Shown one piece after another: positions 8,379-18,110 of a stretch of DNA of 64,000 bases; position 1 is the stretch's first letter, and every line of letters begins with the position of its first letter. Under the pieces are notes generated by a model. It did not search any database. It had not been told where the DNA came from and saw only the letters and a program-made list of their open reading frames with translations. Location of the stretch: positions 310,001-374,000 of the forward strand of contig CAVTAP010000004.1 of NCBI GenBank assembly GCA_963732695.1, read 5' to 3'. This DNA comes from CADEDH01 sp963732695. GTDB lineage: Bacteria > Actinomycetota > Acidimicrobiia > Acidimicrobiales > SZUA-35. The position numbers and the translations under genes are program-made.

Positions 8379-9215
8379 ATGAGCGAGAGCCTCACGTGCA
8401 CGGTGGACCTGGGTGCACGCACCCGGCTGGCGGTCGAGGTGTGGGGCGAGGCCGGGCCACCGGTGCTGGCGTTGCACCCGGGCGTGGGTGACCGGCGGAT
8501 CTGGCGCTGGTGCGCCCCGGTCTGGGCCGCCCGGGGCTGCCGGGCGATCGCCTACGATCGCCGGGGCTTCGGCGACACCACCTACACGGCCGAGCCCCAC
8601 GCCGATCTCGACGACCTGCTGGCCGTCACCGCCGCCACCGGAGCCCGCCCGGCCGTGGTGGTGGGCAACAGCCGGGGCGGGGGCCTGGCCCTCGATCTGG
8701 CCCTCCAGCATCCCGAGCAGGTGAGCGGCCTGGTGCTGATCGCCCCGTCGGTCACCGGCTACGACGACGCCGATTGGCCGACGTCGCCCGGCGAGGAGGA
8801 TCTCGACCGGCGGATCGAGCGGGCCGAGGAGGACGGCGACCGGCACGAGGTCAACCGCCTGGAGGTCCACTACTGGCTCGACGGGCCCGACCAGATGGAG
8901 GGCCGGGTCGACGGCGAAGCCCGCGACCTGATGGCCGACATGAACGGGCGGGCCCTGGCCGCCGCCGACACGGGGCCGGTGCGGGAGCAGCCACCGGCGT
9001 GGCCCCGGTTGGGCGAGCTGGCCATGCCCACGCTGGTGGTGGTGGGCCAGCACGACCTGCCCGGCATCCAGCGCCAGTGCACCGACCTGGCCGCCGCCAT
9101 CCCCCGGGGCCGCTTGGTGACGGTGCACGACACCGCCCACTGCCCCATGCTCGACGATCCCGAGACGCTCAACCTCCTCGTGCTGGACTTCGTGCAGAGC
9201 CTCCTTCCCGCCTGA
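8379..9215 (+). CDS. Alpha/beta hydrolase
   Basis: The 278-residue protein has the oxyanion region ALHPGVGDRRIW, the nucleophile elbow GNSRGG (Ser98) and the histidine region HDTAHCPMLDDPE. An acid residue sits in VVVGQHDLPG. This is a complete catalytic triad of the alpha/beta-hydrolase fold (esterase, haloperoxidase-like or C-C hydrolase). The hexamer GACACT lies six bases before the ATG, the same arrangement as upstream of the MOSC gene, suggesting a leaderless start. The substrate is unknown. Confidence 0.85.
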   Translation: MSESLTCTVDLGARTRLAVEVWGEAGPPVLALHPGVGDRRIWRWCAPVWAARGCRAIAYDRRGFGDTTYTAEPHADLDDLLAVTAATGARPAVVVGNSRGGGLALDLALQHPEQVSGLVLIAPSVTGYDDADWPTSPGEEDLDRRIERAEEDGDRHEVNRLEVHYWLDGPDQMEGRVDGEARDLMADMNGRALAAADTGPVREQPPAWPRLGELAMPTLVVVGQHDLPGIQRQCTDLAAAIPRGRLVTVHDTAHCPMLDDPETLNLLVLDFVQSLLPA

Positions 9216-9255
9216 AACGGCGATCGCGCTGCCCGTTCCACTGCTCACCGGCCTC

Positions 9256-9282
9256 TGTCACACGGGGCGGAGCTGTCTCGTC
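9256..9282 (+). promoter_or_regulatory. ECF41-type sigma-factor promoter
   Basis: TGTCACA at 9256-9262, 16 bases, then CGTC at 9279-9282 match the promoter pattern described for ECF41 sigma factors. It lies directly before the FAD oxidoreductase gene that is coupled to an ECF41 gene, the usual target layout for this group. Transcription would start near 9289, leaving the GAGGAG ribosome site before the ATG at 9317. Confidence 0.8.
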
Positions 9283-9316
9283 GGAGTGGATGACGACGAG
9301 CTTCGAGGAGCGCACG

Positions 9317-10771
9317 ATGGACGCGATGGATCAGATGGCGGCCGCCGGGTACGACACGGTGGTGGTGGGCGGCGGGTTGGCCGGCCTGGTGGCGGCGAAC
9401 CTGGCGGCCGACCAGGGCCGTACGGTGGCCGTGCTGGAAGCCCGGGGCCGCCTCGGCGGCCGGGCCGCCACCGACGAGCGGGCGCGGCACCAGTTCAACC
9501 AGGGGCCGCACGCCTTGTACCTGACGGGCCCCGGGATGGCGGTACTGCGACGTCTCGGCGTGGAGCCGACCGGTGGCCCGCCCCCGTCGTCGGGCTCGCT
9601 GGCCTGGCTCGACGGTCGGCTCGGCCTGCTGCCCCGCAGCGCCGGCACCCTGGCTGCCACCCGGCTGCTGGGTCCGGCCGACAAGGCGGCGGTGGGCCGC
9701 CTGCTGGGGGCGCTGCCCGGGCTCGACCCGACCGACCTGGCAGGGCTGTCGGCCGAAGCCTGGATCGCCGGGCTCACCGACCGGCCGAAGGTCCGGCATC
9801 TGCTCCGCGGCCTGGTTCGGCTGACCACCTACGCCGCCGACCTCGACCTGCTGGCCGCCGACGCCGCCCTGGCCCAACTCCAGATGGGTACCGACGGCGG
9901 GGTGCTCTACCTCGACGGTGGGTGGCAGCGGTTGATCGACCGCCTGGCCGACCGGCTCCGGGCCCGGGACGGGCACATCCTGGTGGGGGGTCCGGTGGAT
10001 TCCCTGGCTCCCACCGCCGACGGGGGCGGAGATGGTGCCAGCGGCGCTGCCTGGACGGTGACGACGGCCGCCGGCCCGAACCCCGGCGGCCCGGTCAGGG
10101 CCGGGACGGTGGTCCTGGCCGGGTTGTCGCCGGCGGCCGCCGTCCGGCTGTCGGGCTCGGCCGAACTGGCCCGGCGGTGCGCTGATCTGGTGCCGGCCAC
10201 GGCGGCCGCTCTCGACGTCGGCCTGCGCCGGCTGCCCCGTCCCCGTCACCCGTTCGCCCTGGGCCTGGACCGCCCGTGGTACCTGTCGGTCCACAACCCG
10301 CCGGCCGACCTCGGCGCCGGTGTCACCCTCCACGTGATGGCCTACCTCGACCGGCACGATGCCGCCATCCCCACCGAACCCGGGACACCCGCCGAGCCGT
10401 CGGAGGGGTCGGCCCGGGCCCGGACCCTGCGGGGTGAGCTGGAGGGCCTTCTCGACCAGGTGCAGCCGGGCTGGCGTCACGAGCTGGAGGCGGCCCGCTT
10501 CCAGCGTCGGCTGGTGGTGGCCCACGCCCTGCCCACGGTGTCGGGCGGCGGGTTGGCCGGGCGCCCGCCGGTGGCGGTGGCCGACCGCCCTGGGCTGTTC
10601 CTGGCCGGCGACTGGGTGGGCCCGGCCGGGCTCCTGGCCGACGCCGCCATCGCCAGCGCCGCCGGCGCGGCCGCCGCCACGGCACAGCCCACCCCCATCC
10701 GGTGCCCGGCACCGTCACCGGTGACGGTCGGGCGCGCCGGATCCCGCCAGCCGGGCAGGATGGGAGCATGA
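9317..10771 (+). CDS. FAD-dependent oxidoreductase (phytoene desaturase/amine oxidase-like)
   Basis: The ATG at 9317 is chosen because GAGGAG lies a few bases upstream; an in-frame ATG at 9290 would coincide with the likely transcription start. The 484-residue protein has the dinucleotide motif VVVGGGLAGLVAAN, the following LEARGRLGGRA, and the C-terminal FAD-contact motif GLFLAGDWVGPAGLLADAAIAS, typical of carotenoid desaturase-like flavoproteins. It overlaps the sigma-factor gene by ATGA. ECF41 genes are commonly paired with oxidoreductases, epimerases or carboxymuconolactone decarboxylases (COE). The substrate is unknown. Confidence 0.85.
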   Translation: MDAMDQMAAAGYDTVVVGGGLAGLVAANLAADQGRTVAVLEARGRLGGRAATDERARHQFNQGPHALYLTGPGMAVLRRLGVEPTGGPPPSSGSLAWLDGRLGLLPRSAGTLAATRLLGPADKAAVGRLLGALPGLDPTDLAGLSAEAWIAGLTDRPKVRHLLRGLVRLTTYAADLDLLAADAALAQLQMGTDGGVLYLDGGWQRLIDRLADRLRARDGHILVGGPVDSLAPTADGGGDGASGAAWTVTTAAGPNPGGPVRAGTVVLAGLSPAAAVRLSGSAELARRCADLVPATAAALDVGLRRLPRPRHPFALGLDRPWYLSVHNPPADLGAGVTLHVMAYLDRHDAAIPTEPGTPAEPSEGSARARTLRGELEGLLDQVQPGWRHELEAARFQRRLVVAHALPTVSGGGLAGRPPVAVADRPGLFLAGDWVGPAGLLADAAIASAAGAAAATAQPTPIRCPAPSPVTVGRAGSRQPGRMGA

Positions 10772-11757
10772 CCCCCGTTCACGGGCCCGATCGGACGCCC
10801 GATCCTGCCGCCGTGTTCGAAGCCGAGCGACCCCGGTTGACCGGCATCGCCTACGCCCTGTGCGGGCAGGTGATGGACGCCGAGGACGTCGTGCAGGACG
10901 CCTGGCTGCGCTGGCAGGGGGCGGCCGACCGGGGCGCCATCGTCAACCCCGCGGCCTGGCTCACCACCGTTGTCAGTCGGCTCGCCATCGACCGGCTGCG
11001 CTCGGCCCGACACCGCCGGGAGACCTACGTGGGGCCCTGGCTGCCCGAGCCGCTGGTGACGGCGACCGCCCTGGTGGGCGGGGGCGGCGGCCCGGGCCAC
11101 GACCCGGGCGAGGTGGTGGCCGAGGCCGAACGGCTGTCGCTGGCGTTCCTGGCCGCCCTGGAGCGACTCAACCCGGTGGAGCGGGCCGTGCTCCTGCTGC
11201 GGGAGGTGTTCGACCTCGACTACGCCGAGATCGCCGAGGTGGTGGGGCGCAGCGCCGACAACTGCCGCCAGATCGCCCGACGGGCCCGGGACCGGGTGGG
11301 CGACACGGGCCGGCCCCACCGGCCCCACCCCGAGCGGGAGGAGGAGCTCGCCGCCGCCTTCTTCTCGGCGATGGGCGGCGGTGATCTCGACCATCTCCGA
11401 TCCCTGCTGGCGGCCGACGTGAACCTCTACTCCGACGGCGGGGGCAAGGCCCGGGCCGCCCTCCACCCCATCCTGGGCGCCGACCGGGTGGCCCGGTTCC
11501 TCGTGGGGGTGACCCGCAAGCGCCTAGCCGGCGACCGGGTGGGCTTCGTGCGGGTCAACGGCGATCCCGCCCTCTACCTCCAGCGCCGGGGGCGGCCGCT
11601 GGGTGTGATCGTGGTCCAGATCGACGACGGGCTGGTGTCCGACATCCGGGCCGTGCTCAACCCCGACAAGCTGGCCCACCTGGAGGATCTCGATGCGCCG
11701 ATCCCGGTGGATCCGACGGATCCTGCTCCGCTCGATCGCCTGGGTGCTGAGCACTAG
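10768..11757 (+). CDS. ECF41-family RNA polymerase sigma factor (SigJ-like)
   Basis: The ATG at 10768 overlaps the preceding stop by four bases. The 329-residue product has sigma-2 (GIAYALCGQVMDAEDVVQDAW, AAWLTTVVSRLAIDRLRSAR), sigma-4 (LNPVERAVLLLREVFDLDYA) and a SnoaL-like C-terminal domain. Three ECF41 hallmarks are visible: WLPEPL in the linker, and DGGGK and NPDKL in the C-terminal domain, which modulates activity without an anti-sigma factor. The matching promoter upstream of its partner gene suggests positive autoregulation. The inducing signal is unknown. Confidence 0.93.
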   Translation: MTPVHGPDRTPDPAAVFEAERPRLTGIAYALCGQVMDAEDVVQDAWLRWQGAADRGAIVNPAAWLTTVVSRLAIDRLRSARHRRETYVGPWLPEPLVTATALVGGGGGPGHDPGEVVAEAERLSLAFLAALERLNPVERAVLLLREVFDLDYAEIAEVVGRSADNCRQIARRARDRVGDTGRPHRPHPEREEELAAAFFSAMGGGDLDHLRSLLAADVNLYSDGGGKARAALHPILGADRVARFLVGVTRKRLAGDRVGFVRVNGDPALYLQRRGRPLGVIVVQIDDGLVSDIRAVLNPDKLAHLEDLDAPIPVDPTDPAPLDRLGAEH

Positions 11758-11818
11758 GTTTGGGCTCCCGACGGCGCACGCCGACCGAGCCGAATCCAGC
11801 CGAGCCGAGGAGCGAGCC

Positions 11819-13319
11819 ATGACCACCGACGCCGACCCTGTCGCCCCACCAGCCGACCGGACCGAGGGAGACCCCACCGTGGCCCCGGTGCTGCCCGACG
11901 GGTTCGTGGCCGTGGTCAAGGCCGGTTGCCCCACCTGCGTCACCGTGGCCCCGGTGCTGGCCGACCTGGCCGGGCGGGTGGCGCTCACCGTCTACACCCA
12001 GGACGACCCGGCGTTCCCGGCGGGGGTGTCGCCGGTCGACGACACGGAGCTGGCCGTCAGCTGGCACCACGGGATCGACACCGTGCCCACCGTGCTGCGG
12101 GTGGCCGGCGGGGCGGTGGAGGACCGGATCGAGGGCTGGCACCGGGCCACCTGGGAGTCGTTCACCGGCCAGACCGGGCTGGCCGCCACCACCACCGACT
12201 TCTCCCCTGGCTGCGGCTCGCTGTCGGTCGACCCCAACCTCACCGACGCCCTCGCCGTGCGCTTCGGCGGGAGCCGCCTCCACGGCCGCCGGATCGAGCT
12301 GGCCACGCTGGAGGACGAGGCGGAGGCCATGTTCGACCGGGGCTGGACCGACGGTCTCCCGGTGGTGCCGCCCACCGAGGCCCGGGTTCTGCGGATGCTC
12401 GACGGGACCAGCCGGGACCCGCAGGACGTGGTGGCCGTGGTACCGCCGGCGCTGGTGCCGGTCACGGTGGAGCAGGTGGCGATCAACGCCGTGATGGCCG
12501 GTTGCAAACCCGAGTACCTGCCGGTGGTGCTGGCGGCGGTGGAGGCGGCCTGCACCGACCGGTTCAACATCCACGGCCTGCTGTGCACCCTGTGGTTCTC
12601 GGGGCCGGTGGTGATCGTCAACGGCCCGATCCGCAACGAGATCGGGATGAACGCCCTCAAGAACGCCCTGGGCCAGGGCAACCGGGCCAACTCCACCATC
12701 GGCCGGGCCCTGCAGCTCGTGGTCCGCAACGTCGGCGGAGGCCGCCCCGGCTACGGCGGGATCGATCGGGCGGCGCTGGGGGCCCCGTCGAAGGTGGGGT
12801 GGTGCTTCGCCGAGGACGAGGAGGGCCTGCCCGCCGGGTGGCCGCCGCTCAGCGTGGAGCGGGGTTTCGAACCAGGGCAGAACACGGTCACCCTGTTCGC
12901 CGGCCACGGCCCGATCGCCGCCGTCGACCAGATCTCCCGTACCCCCGAGTCGCTCACCCGGTCGCTGGCGGCGCAGCTGCTGGCCGTCGGGCACCCCAAG
13001 CTGCCGGGGGAGGCCATGCTGATCCTGACGCCGGAGCACCGCCGGGTGCTGGCCGAGGCGAATTGGACGAAGGCCCGGTTCCGGGAGGAGCTGGACCCTC
13101 TGCTGTTTCTCGACGGTGACGTGGCCCAGCGGGGGGCCGGCGGCATCGAGGAGGGCCTGCCCAACCATTTCGCCGGCCGCAAGGTGCCGAAGTTCCGCAA
13201 GGACTCGCTGATGATCATGGGCGCCGGAGGCGACGCCGGGCGCGTTCTCGGCCGTCATCGGCGGCTGGGTCGGCGGCGCCATGGGCAGCGAACCCATCAC
13301 TCACCCGATCACCAAGTAG
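11819..13319 (+). CDS. Thioredoxin-like domain fused to an uncharacterised conserved domain; one frameshift
   Basis: The ATG at 11819 follows GAGGAG. The N-terminal 130 residues form a thioredoxin-like domain with the redox motif KAGCPTCVTVAPV. A GCGS motif follows, then about 330 residues of an unrecognised domain (DRGWTDGLPVVPPTE, VMAGCKPEYLPVVLAAVEA, GPIRNEIGMN, GNRANSTIGRAL). An extra base near 13250 shifts the frame; removing it gives an ending GAFSAVIGGWVGGAMGSEP...ITK and stop at 13319, 499 residues in all. A redox role is inferred only from the CPTC motif. The gene follows the sigma-factor gene by about 60 bases. Confidence 0.75.
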
Positions 13320-13324
13320 CGATT

Positions 13325-13366
13325 CTCCTCATGGAGCGTCTCATCGGTGAGACCCTCCGTGAGGAG
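13325..13366. terminator. Two-way terminator hairpin
   Basis: CTCCTCATGGAG (13325 onward) and the region ending GAGGAG at 13366 form a 19-position stem with one mismatch and one G-U pair, closed by a TCGG loop. It lies between the 3' ends of two convergent genes, six bases after one stop and eight before the other. Confidence 0.8.
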
Positions 13367-13373
13367 ATTCCGG

Positions 13374-14204
13374 TCAGGGCTGCGGGCCGGCCTGGATCGG
13401 GTCGCCGACGGCTACCGAGCCGGGGCGGGTCACGGTGGCGTAGGCCCGGGCCACCGGGCCCCGGGCGGGGTCGATCCGGCGGAAGTCCCGGTCGACGAAG
13501 CAGCCGGCGATGTTGCTGCAGGGATCGGCCCAGGCCGACACCACGCACTCGGCCGACCCCAGCCGCAGCCGAACCCCGGGACGGACGGCGGCCCAGTCGA
13601 GGCCCCGCACCGTCACGTTCTCTCCGGCGCCGCCGGCCGTCACCGGGTGGCCCTCGGCCCGCAGGGTGTCGATCACGTCGGCCGACCACAGGCACAGGGC
13701 CTGCCACGGCCGGCCGTGGTGCTTCCGGTTCGCCTGGCGGTCGCCGTCGGCCCCGTCCCAGCCGACGCCGAGGTCCGCCACCGGCGCCTTGGGCACCCCG
13801 CCGCCCGAACGGGCCAGCTGCACCACCTCGCCCTGCTGGGTTCGATGGCCGCCGGCCTTCTCCAGCCGTTCGGCCACCTCCAGCAACCGGAGCCAGGTGG
13901 CGTCGAGCACCGCGGCCCGGGTGGCCGGATCCCACCGGGCCGACGCTTCGGCCGCCCGGCGGCCCAGCTCGGGGAGGTCGCCACCACCGGCCCGGTCCGG
14001 CCCCACGACCCGGGCGAGGGCAACGGTCATCTCGGCCCCGATCAGGTTGACGCCGGACTTGTCGAGCACGGCCCGGGCCATGCCGTCGGTGTGGAGCTGC
14101 CACAGCAGCCCGAGATGGTGGAGCGTGCGTTCCACGTCGGTGGGGGAGAAGCGGTAGCGGCCCTCGGGGCCGACGGCCGACGGGCCGGAGTTCGCAGTGG
14201 GCAC
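13374..14204 (-). CDS. MOSC-domain protein
   Basis: A GTG at 14204 gives 276 residues. The C-terminal half has MOSC features: HHGRPWQALCLWS, GENVTVRGLDW, RLRLG and a cysteine in WADPCSNIAGCF. MOSC domains bind sulfur-carrying or molybdenum-cofactor ligands. The N-terminal half (FSPTDVERTLHHLGLLWQL) is a helical DinB-like region, so this may be a DinB-MOSC-type fusion. GACACT lies six bases before the start codon. The gene is convergent with the thioredoxin-fusion gene across a shared terminator. Confidence 0.8.
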   Translation of the reverse strand: MPTANSGPSAVGPEGRYRFSPTDVERTLHHLGLLWQLHTDGMARAVLDKSGVNLIGAEMTVALARVVGPDRAGGGDLPELGRRAAEASARWDPATRAAVLDATWLRLLEVAERLEKAGGHRTQQGEVVQLARSGGGVPKAPVADLGVGWDGADGDRQANRKHHGRPWQALCLWSADVIDTLRAEGHPVTAGGAGENVTVRGLDWAAVRPGVRLRLGSAECVVSAWADPCSNIAGCFVDRDFRRIDPARGPVARAYATVTRPGSVAVGDPIQAGPQP

Positions 14205-14341
14205 GGCCCCAGTGTCGCAGGGACGTCAGGGCAGCGGTGGGTCAGCCGCCCCAGGCGGCAAGGTGGGGTGGTGGCCCCGACGTGGATGGGGGAGGCCGAC
14301 GGAGGAGGCCGGCCGGGGCGCCCAGCCCCCGAACAGTGGGG

Positions 14342-14347
14342 TAGGGT
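14342..14347 (+). promoter_or_regulatory. -10 hexamer of a leaderless promoter
   Basis: TAGGGT ends six bases before the ATG at 14354. This TANNNT-N6-start layout recurs at several genes here and means the transcript would begin at the start codon. No clear -35 is seen. Confidence 0.55.
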
Positions 14348-14353
14348 CCGGCC

Positions 14354-15499
14354 ATGGACGCAGCGCAGCAGGTGCAGGAGCTGATCGACGCTCAGGTGGC
14401 CGAGGGCCGCCAGATCGGGGTGCAGGTGGCGGCCTACCTCCGGGGCGAGCCGTTCGTCAGCACCGTGGCCGGCACGATGGGGCCCGACGACACCCGGCCG
14501 GTGGAGCCCGATTCGCTGTTCCTCAGCTTCTCGACCACCAAAGGGGTGGCGGCGCTGGCCGTCCACCAGCTCGTGGACCGGGGGCAACTCGATCTCGACG
14601 CCCCGGTGGCCACGTACTGGCCCGAGTTCGCCGCCAACGGCAAGGACCGCCTCACCGTGGCCCAGGCCATCAGCCACCAGGGCGGCCTGCACGCCATGCC
14701 CGAGCCGTTCGCCCCGGAGCACATCACCGACTGGGACGCCGGCGTGGCCCGCACCGCCGCCGGGGTGCCGGCCTACGAGCCGGGCACCGCCACCGGCTAT
14801 CACGCCGTCACCTACGGGTGGATCGTGGGCGGCATCGTGGCCGGGGCCACCGGCCGCCACATCCGTGACGTCATCCGGTCCGAGATCGCCGAGCCGCTGG
14901 GGGTGGCCGACGAGCTCTATGTCGGCATCGACGAGATCCCGTCGGTCAACGGGCGGCTCACCACGCTGGAGATCGTCCCGGCCGGCGAGGGGTTGCCGAT
15001 CCCCGACGACGCCGACTTCTACAAGGCCATGCCCAAGGCCATGTGGCCCTACTTCAACACGATGGCGTTTCGGCTGGCCTGCCTCCCCAGCGGCAACGGC
15101 CACTTCACGGCCCGGGCCCTGGCCCGCATGTACGGGGCGCTGGCCAACGGCGGTGCCGTCGACGGGGAGCGCCTGGTGAGCGAAGGGGCGCTGGCCCACA
15201 TGACCCGGCTGGAGACCGACGACGTCGACCGGGTGCTGGGGGTGAAGGCCCGCAAGGCCCCCGGGTTCTTCCTCGGCGGCCTTGGCCCCGACCTCCAGGG
15301 CAACCTGGTGCACGGACCGATCGGGGCCAACGAACGGGCCTTCGGCCATCCGGGCGCCGGCGGATCGGTCGGCTTCGCCGATCCCGACCTCGGCCTCGGC
15401 GTGGGCATCACCCTCAACAAGATGAGCTACCCCATGCCGGGCGAGGGCGTGACGCTGGAGATCGCCGACCTCCTCCGCTCGCTGGCCACGTCGGCCTGA
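14354..15499 (+). CDS. Serine hydrolase of the beta-lactamase/EstB family
   Basis: The 381-residue protein shows the class-C beta-lactamase-type active site: S60-TTK (in LSFSTTKGVAAL), a tyrosine region ATGYHAVTYGWIVGG and a C-terminal GHPGAGG in place of KTG. Such proteins are usually carboxylesterases or transesterases rather than true beta-lactamases. No signal peptide is present, so it should act in the cytoplasm. The gene is single and convergent with the CoA-transferase gene. Leaderless start signal directly upstream. Confidence 0.88.
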   Translation: MDAAQQVQELIDAQVAEGRQIGVQVAAYLRGEPFVSTVAGTMGPDDTRPVEPDSLFLSFSTTKGVAALAVHQLVDRGQLDLDAPVATYWPEFAANGKDRLTVAQAISHQGGLHAMPEPFAPEHITDWDAGVARTAAGVPAYEPGTATGYHAVTYGWIVGGIVAGATGRHIRDVIRSEIAEPLGVADELYVGIDEIPSVNGRLTTLEIVPAGEGLPIPDDADFYKAMPKAMWPYFNTMAFRLACLPSGNGHFTARALARMYGALANGGAVDGERLVSEGALAHMTRLETDDVDRVLGVKARKAPGFFLGGLGPDLQGNLVHGPIGANERAFGHPGAGGSVGFADPDLGLGVGITLNKMSYPMPGEGVTLEIADLLRSLATSA

Positions 15500-15500
15500 G

Positions 15501-17942
15501 CTACTCCAGGAGCTCGGCGGCGGCCAGCTCGGCGATCCGGTCGCCGTCGTAGCCCAGCGTGCCGGTCAGGATCTCGAACGTGTGCTCGCCGAAGGTCGGG
15601 GCGCCGTAGGTGAAGGTGGCCGGAGTGCGGCGACAGCTTGAACCGCGTGCCCTCCACGAATGTGGTGCCCTGCTTGCCGTGGCCCACCTCCACGAAGTGG
15701 TGCCGGTGGGCGATCTGGGGGTCGACCAGGAACTCGGGGGCGTTCGCCACCACATGGGCCGGCACCCCCTTGGCCTGCAGCTGGTGCATGGCGTCCATGT
15801 AGTCCCGGGTGGCGGTCCAGGCGGCGATGGCGGTGTCGAGCTCGTCGTGGCGGGTGTGGCGCTCGGCCCGGGTGAGGCCGGCCAGGTCGGCCCGGCCGAT
15901 CACGCTCGGCCAGCGTGGCCCACGCCTCGTCCGACGTGCAGGCGACGGCCACCCAGTTGTCGTCGCCGACGCACCGGTAGACGCCCTGGGGTGCGAAGAC
16001 CAGGTCCCGGTTGCCGTCACGCTCCCAGATCCGGCCGTTGACCGACCGGTCGAGCAGGCCCGGGGCCAGCAGGTGGAGGGCCGACTCGGCCTGCGACAGG
16101 TCGATGTACTGGCCCTGGCCGGTGGCCCGCTTGTGCTCCAGCGCCGCCATCACCGCCGCCACCAACCACCGGGGCGAGGTGTAGTCGGTGTAGGCGCCGA
16201 ACGGCCCGGCCGGCGCCCGGTCGGTCCAGCCCACGGGGTAGAAGAAGCCGGAGATGGCGGCGGCCATGGTGCCGAAGCCGGCCAGCATCGACAGGGGGCC
16301 GGTCTGCCCCATGAGGCAGCTGGAGGTCATGATGATGTCGGGCCGACGCTGGCGCACCTGCTCGTAGTCGATGCCCCAGGCGGCCATGGCTCTGGGGGAG
16401 AACGATTCCATGATCACGTCGGCCCAGTCGAACAGGTCCCAGATCACGTCGATGGCGCCGGGCTTGCTCATGTCGAGGGCCAGGCCCTGCTTGCCGGCGT
16501 TCATGTTGTTCCAGATGCCCGACAGCTCGGGGTCGGTGACGTCGTCCCGGAACGGCTGGAGGGTGCGGACGGCGTCGATCTTGTTGGCCGACTCCACCCG
16601 GATGATCTCGGCCCCGTAGTCGGCCAGCACCCGGGAGGCGGCGGGGCCGGCCATGGCCCACATGAAGTCGACGATCTTCACGCCCTCCAGGGGGCGGGCC
16701 GTCGAGGGGTTGACGGGGTTCACCGTCACCCGGGGTGTGCGGGCCGGCTCGGCCAGGACGGCCTCGGTGTCGGCCCCCAGCGGCCGGAGCGGGGGGCAGG
16801 GCGGGGAGGGGAGCGGCCGAGAACTTGGCGAAGGCACCGGGGTAGCGGACGGTGCCGAGGTCGCCCCCGTGATCGACGTCCTCCCAGTACTGGCGGAAGG
16901 CGAGCTGGGGGCTGTCGAGCACCTCGGCCGTGGTCCACACCGGGGCGATCAGCAGGCGGCGCTTCATGGCCTGCTCCAGTAGCTCGGCCTTGGTCTTGGT
17001 GGCGAAGAAGTCGGTCAATACCTGCTTGACCCGCTCGTACTCCGTCCACCGGCTCCCGCCCGTCGAGCAGCATGAACGGGTACTGGATCCAGTCTTTGTC
17101 CCGCGTGGCGTCATCACACATGCCCTCTTCGTGGATCCACTCCATGAGGTTGCGGGTGAACCGGCCGAAGCCCAGGCCGAACAGGAAGGTGACCGAGGCG
17201 TGGCCGTCCTTGCACGGCCACATGAGCTGGATGGGGATGCCCTGGAGGCTGGCCCCGCCGGCGATCCGGGTGGTGGGGGTCGACGTTGAGGGGCCCGGCC
17301 AGCGTCATCGACTGGCACGACTGGTTCATGCTCTGCTGGGCCGAAGCGTCCACCAGCTGGCCCAGACCGGACCGCGGTCTGGCGCTCGTAGAGGGCGATG
17401 AGGGCGGCCCCGGCCGCCTCGGAGGCGGCGTTGTGCCAGGCCTGGGGAAGAGTGCCCCCGGCCCGCAGCGGGGCCCGGTCGCGGTCGCCGGTGATGGCCA
17501 TGTTGCCGGCCGAGGCCTGGATCACCACCTCGGCGGCGGCCCAGCCCGCCTTGGGGCCGTCGAGGCCGAAGGCGGTGATCGCGGTGTAGATCAGGGCCGG
17601 GTTGAGGGCGGCCAGCTCCTCGTGGCCCAGGCCCTTGGCCGCCAGGCCGGCGGGATCGGTGGTGAACAGCACGTCGGCCCCGGCGGCCAGCCGGCGCAGG
17701 GCCTCCTGGCCGGCCACCGTGTCGAGATCGAGCACGATCGACCGCTTGCCCCGGTTGTAGGCCCAGTGGTGTAGCGACCGGTCCGGGTCCTCCACGTCGC
17801 CGGCGAAGGGGCCCAGGCGGCGGGCCGACGAGCCCTCGGGGGGCTCCACGGCGATGACCTCGGCTCCCAGCTGCGCCCACATGAGCCCGGCCAGATGGCC
17901 CCGCTCATCGGTCAGATCCAGTACCCGGTAGTCGGAGAGCAT
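15501..17942 (-). pseudogene. Tandem-domain CaiB/BaiF CoA-transferase with six frameshifts
   Basis: From ATG 17942, two complete CaiB/BaiF domains follow each other. The first starts with YRVLDLTDERGHLAGLMWAQ and the second with LEGVKIVDFMWAMAGPAASR; each has its own later GxGGYYxA-like and glutamine/aspartate regions. Six single-base insertions (near 17370, 17290, 17050, 16810, 15905, 15625), mostly in C or G runs, break the frame. Removing all six gives exactly 811 codons and stop. Double-domain CoA-transferases of this size occur in actinobacteria and move CoA between acyl acids. It is called a pseudogene as sequenced, but sequence errors are more likely than decay because coding quality is otherwise high. 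Confidence 0.8.
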
Positions 17943-18110
17943 GATGCGATTGTCCTCGTGGGGGGGTTGACGGGGGTGGGACACCGTTGTGTGACCGCGG
18001 TTACACATGGTGCCACGCCGACGCCGGCCTTCCCAGCCCCCGGTGCGTCTGCCGTCAAGGGCACAGGCGGCCCGGCTACGGCAGGTTGTCAGCGGGACGC
18101 CGCCGGCCGA

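Noticed and set aside
14354..15499. True beta-lactamase
   Set aside because: SxxK is present, but there is no export signal and the third motif is HPG rather than KTG, so an esterase is more likely.
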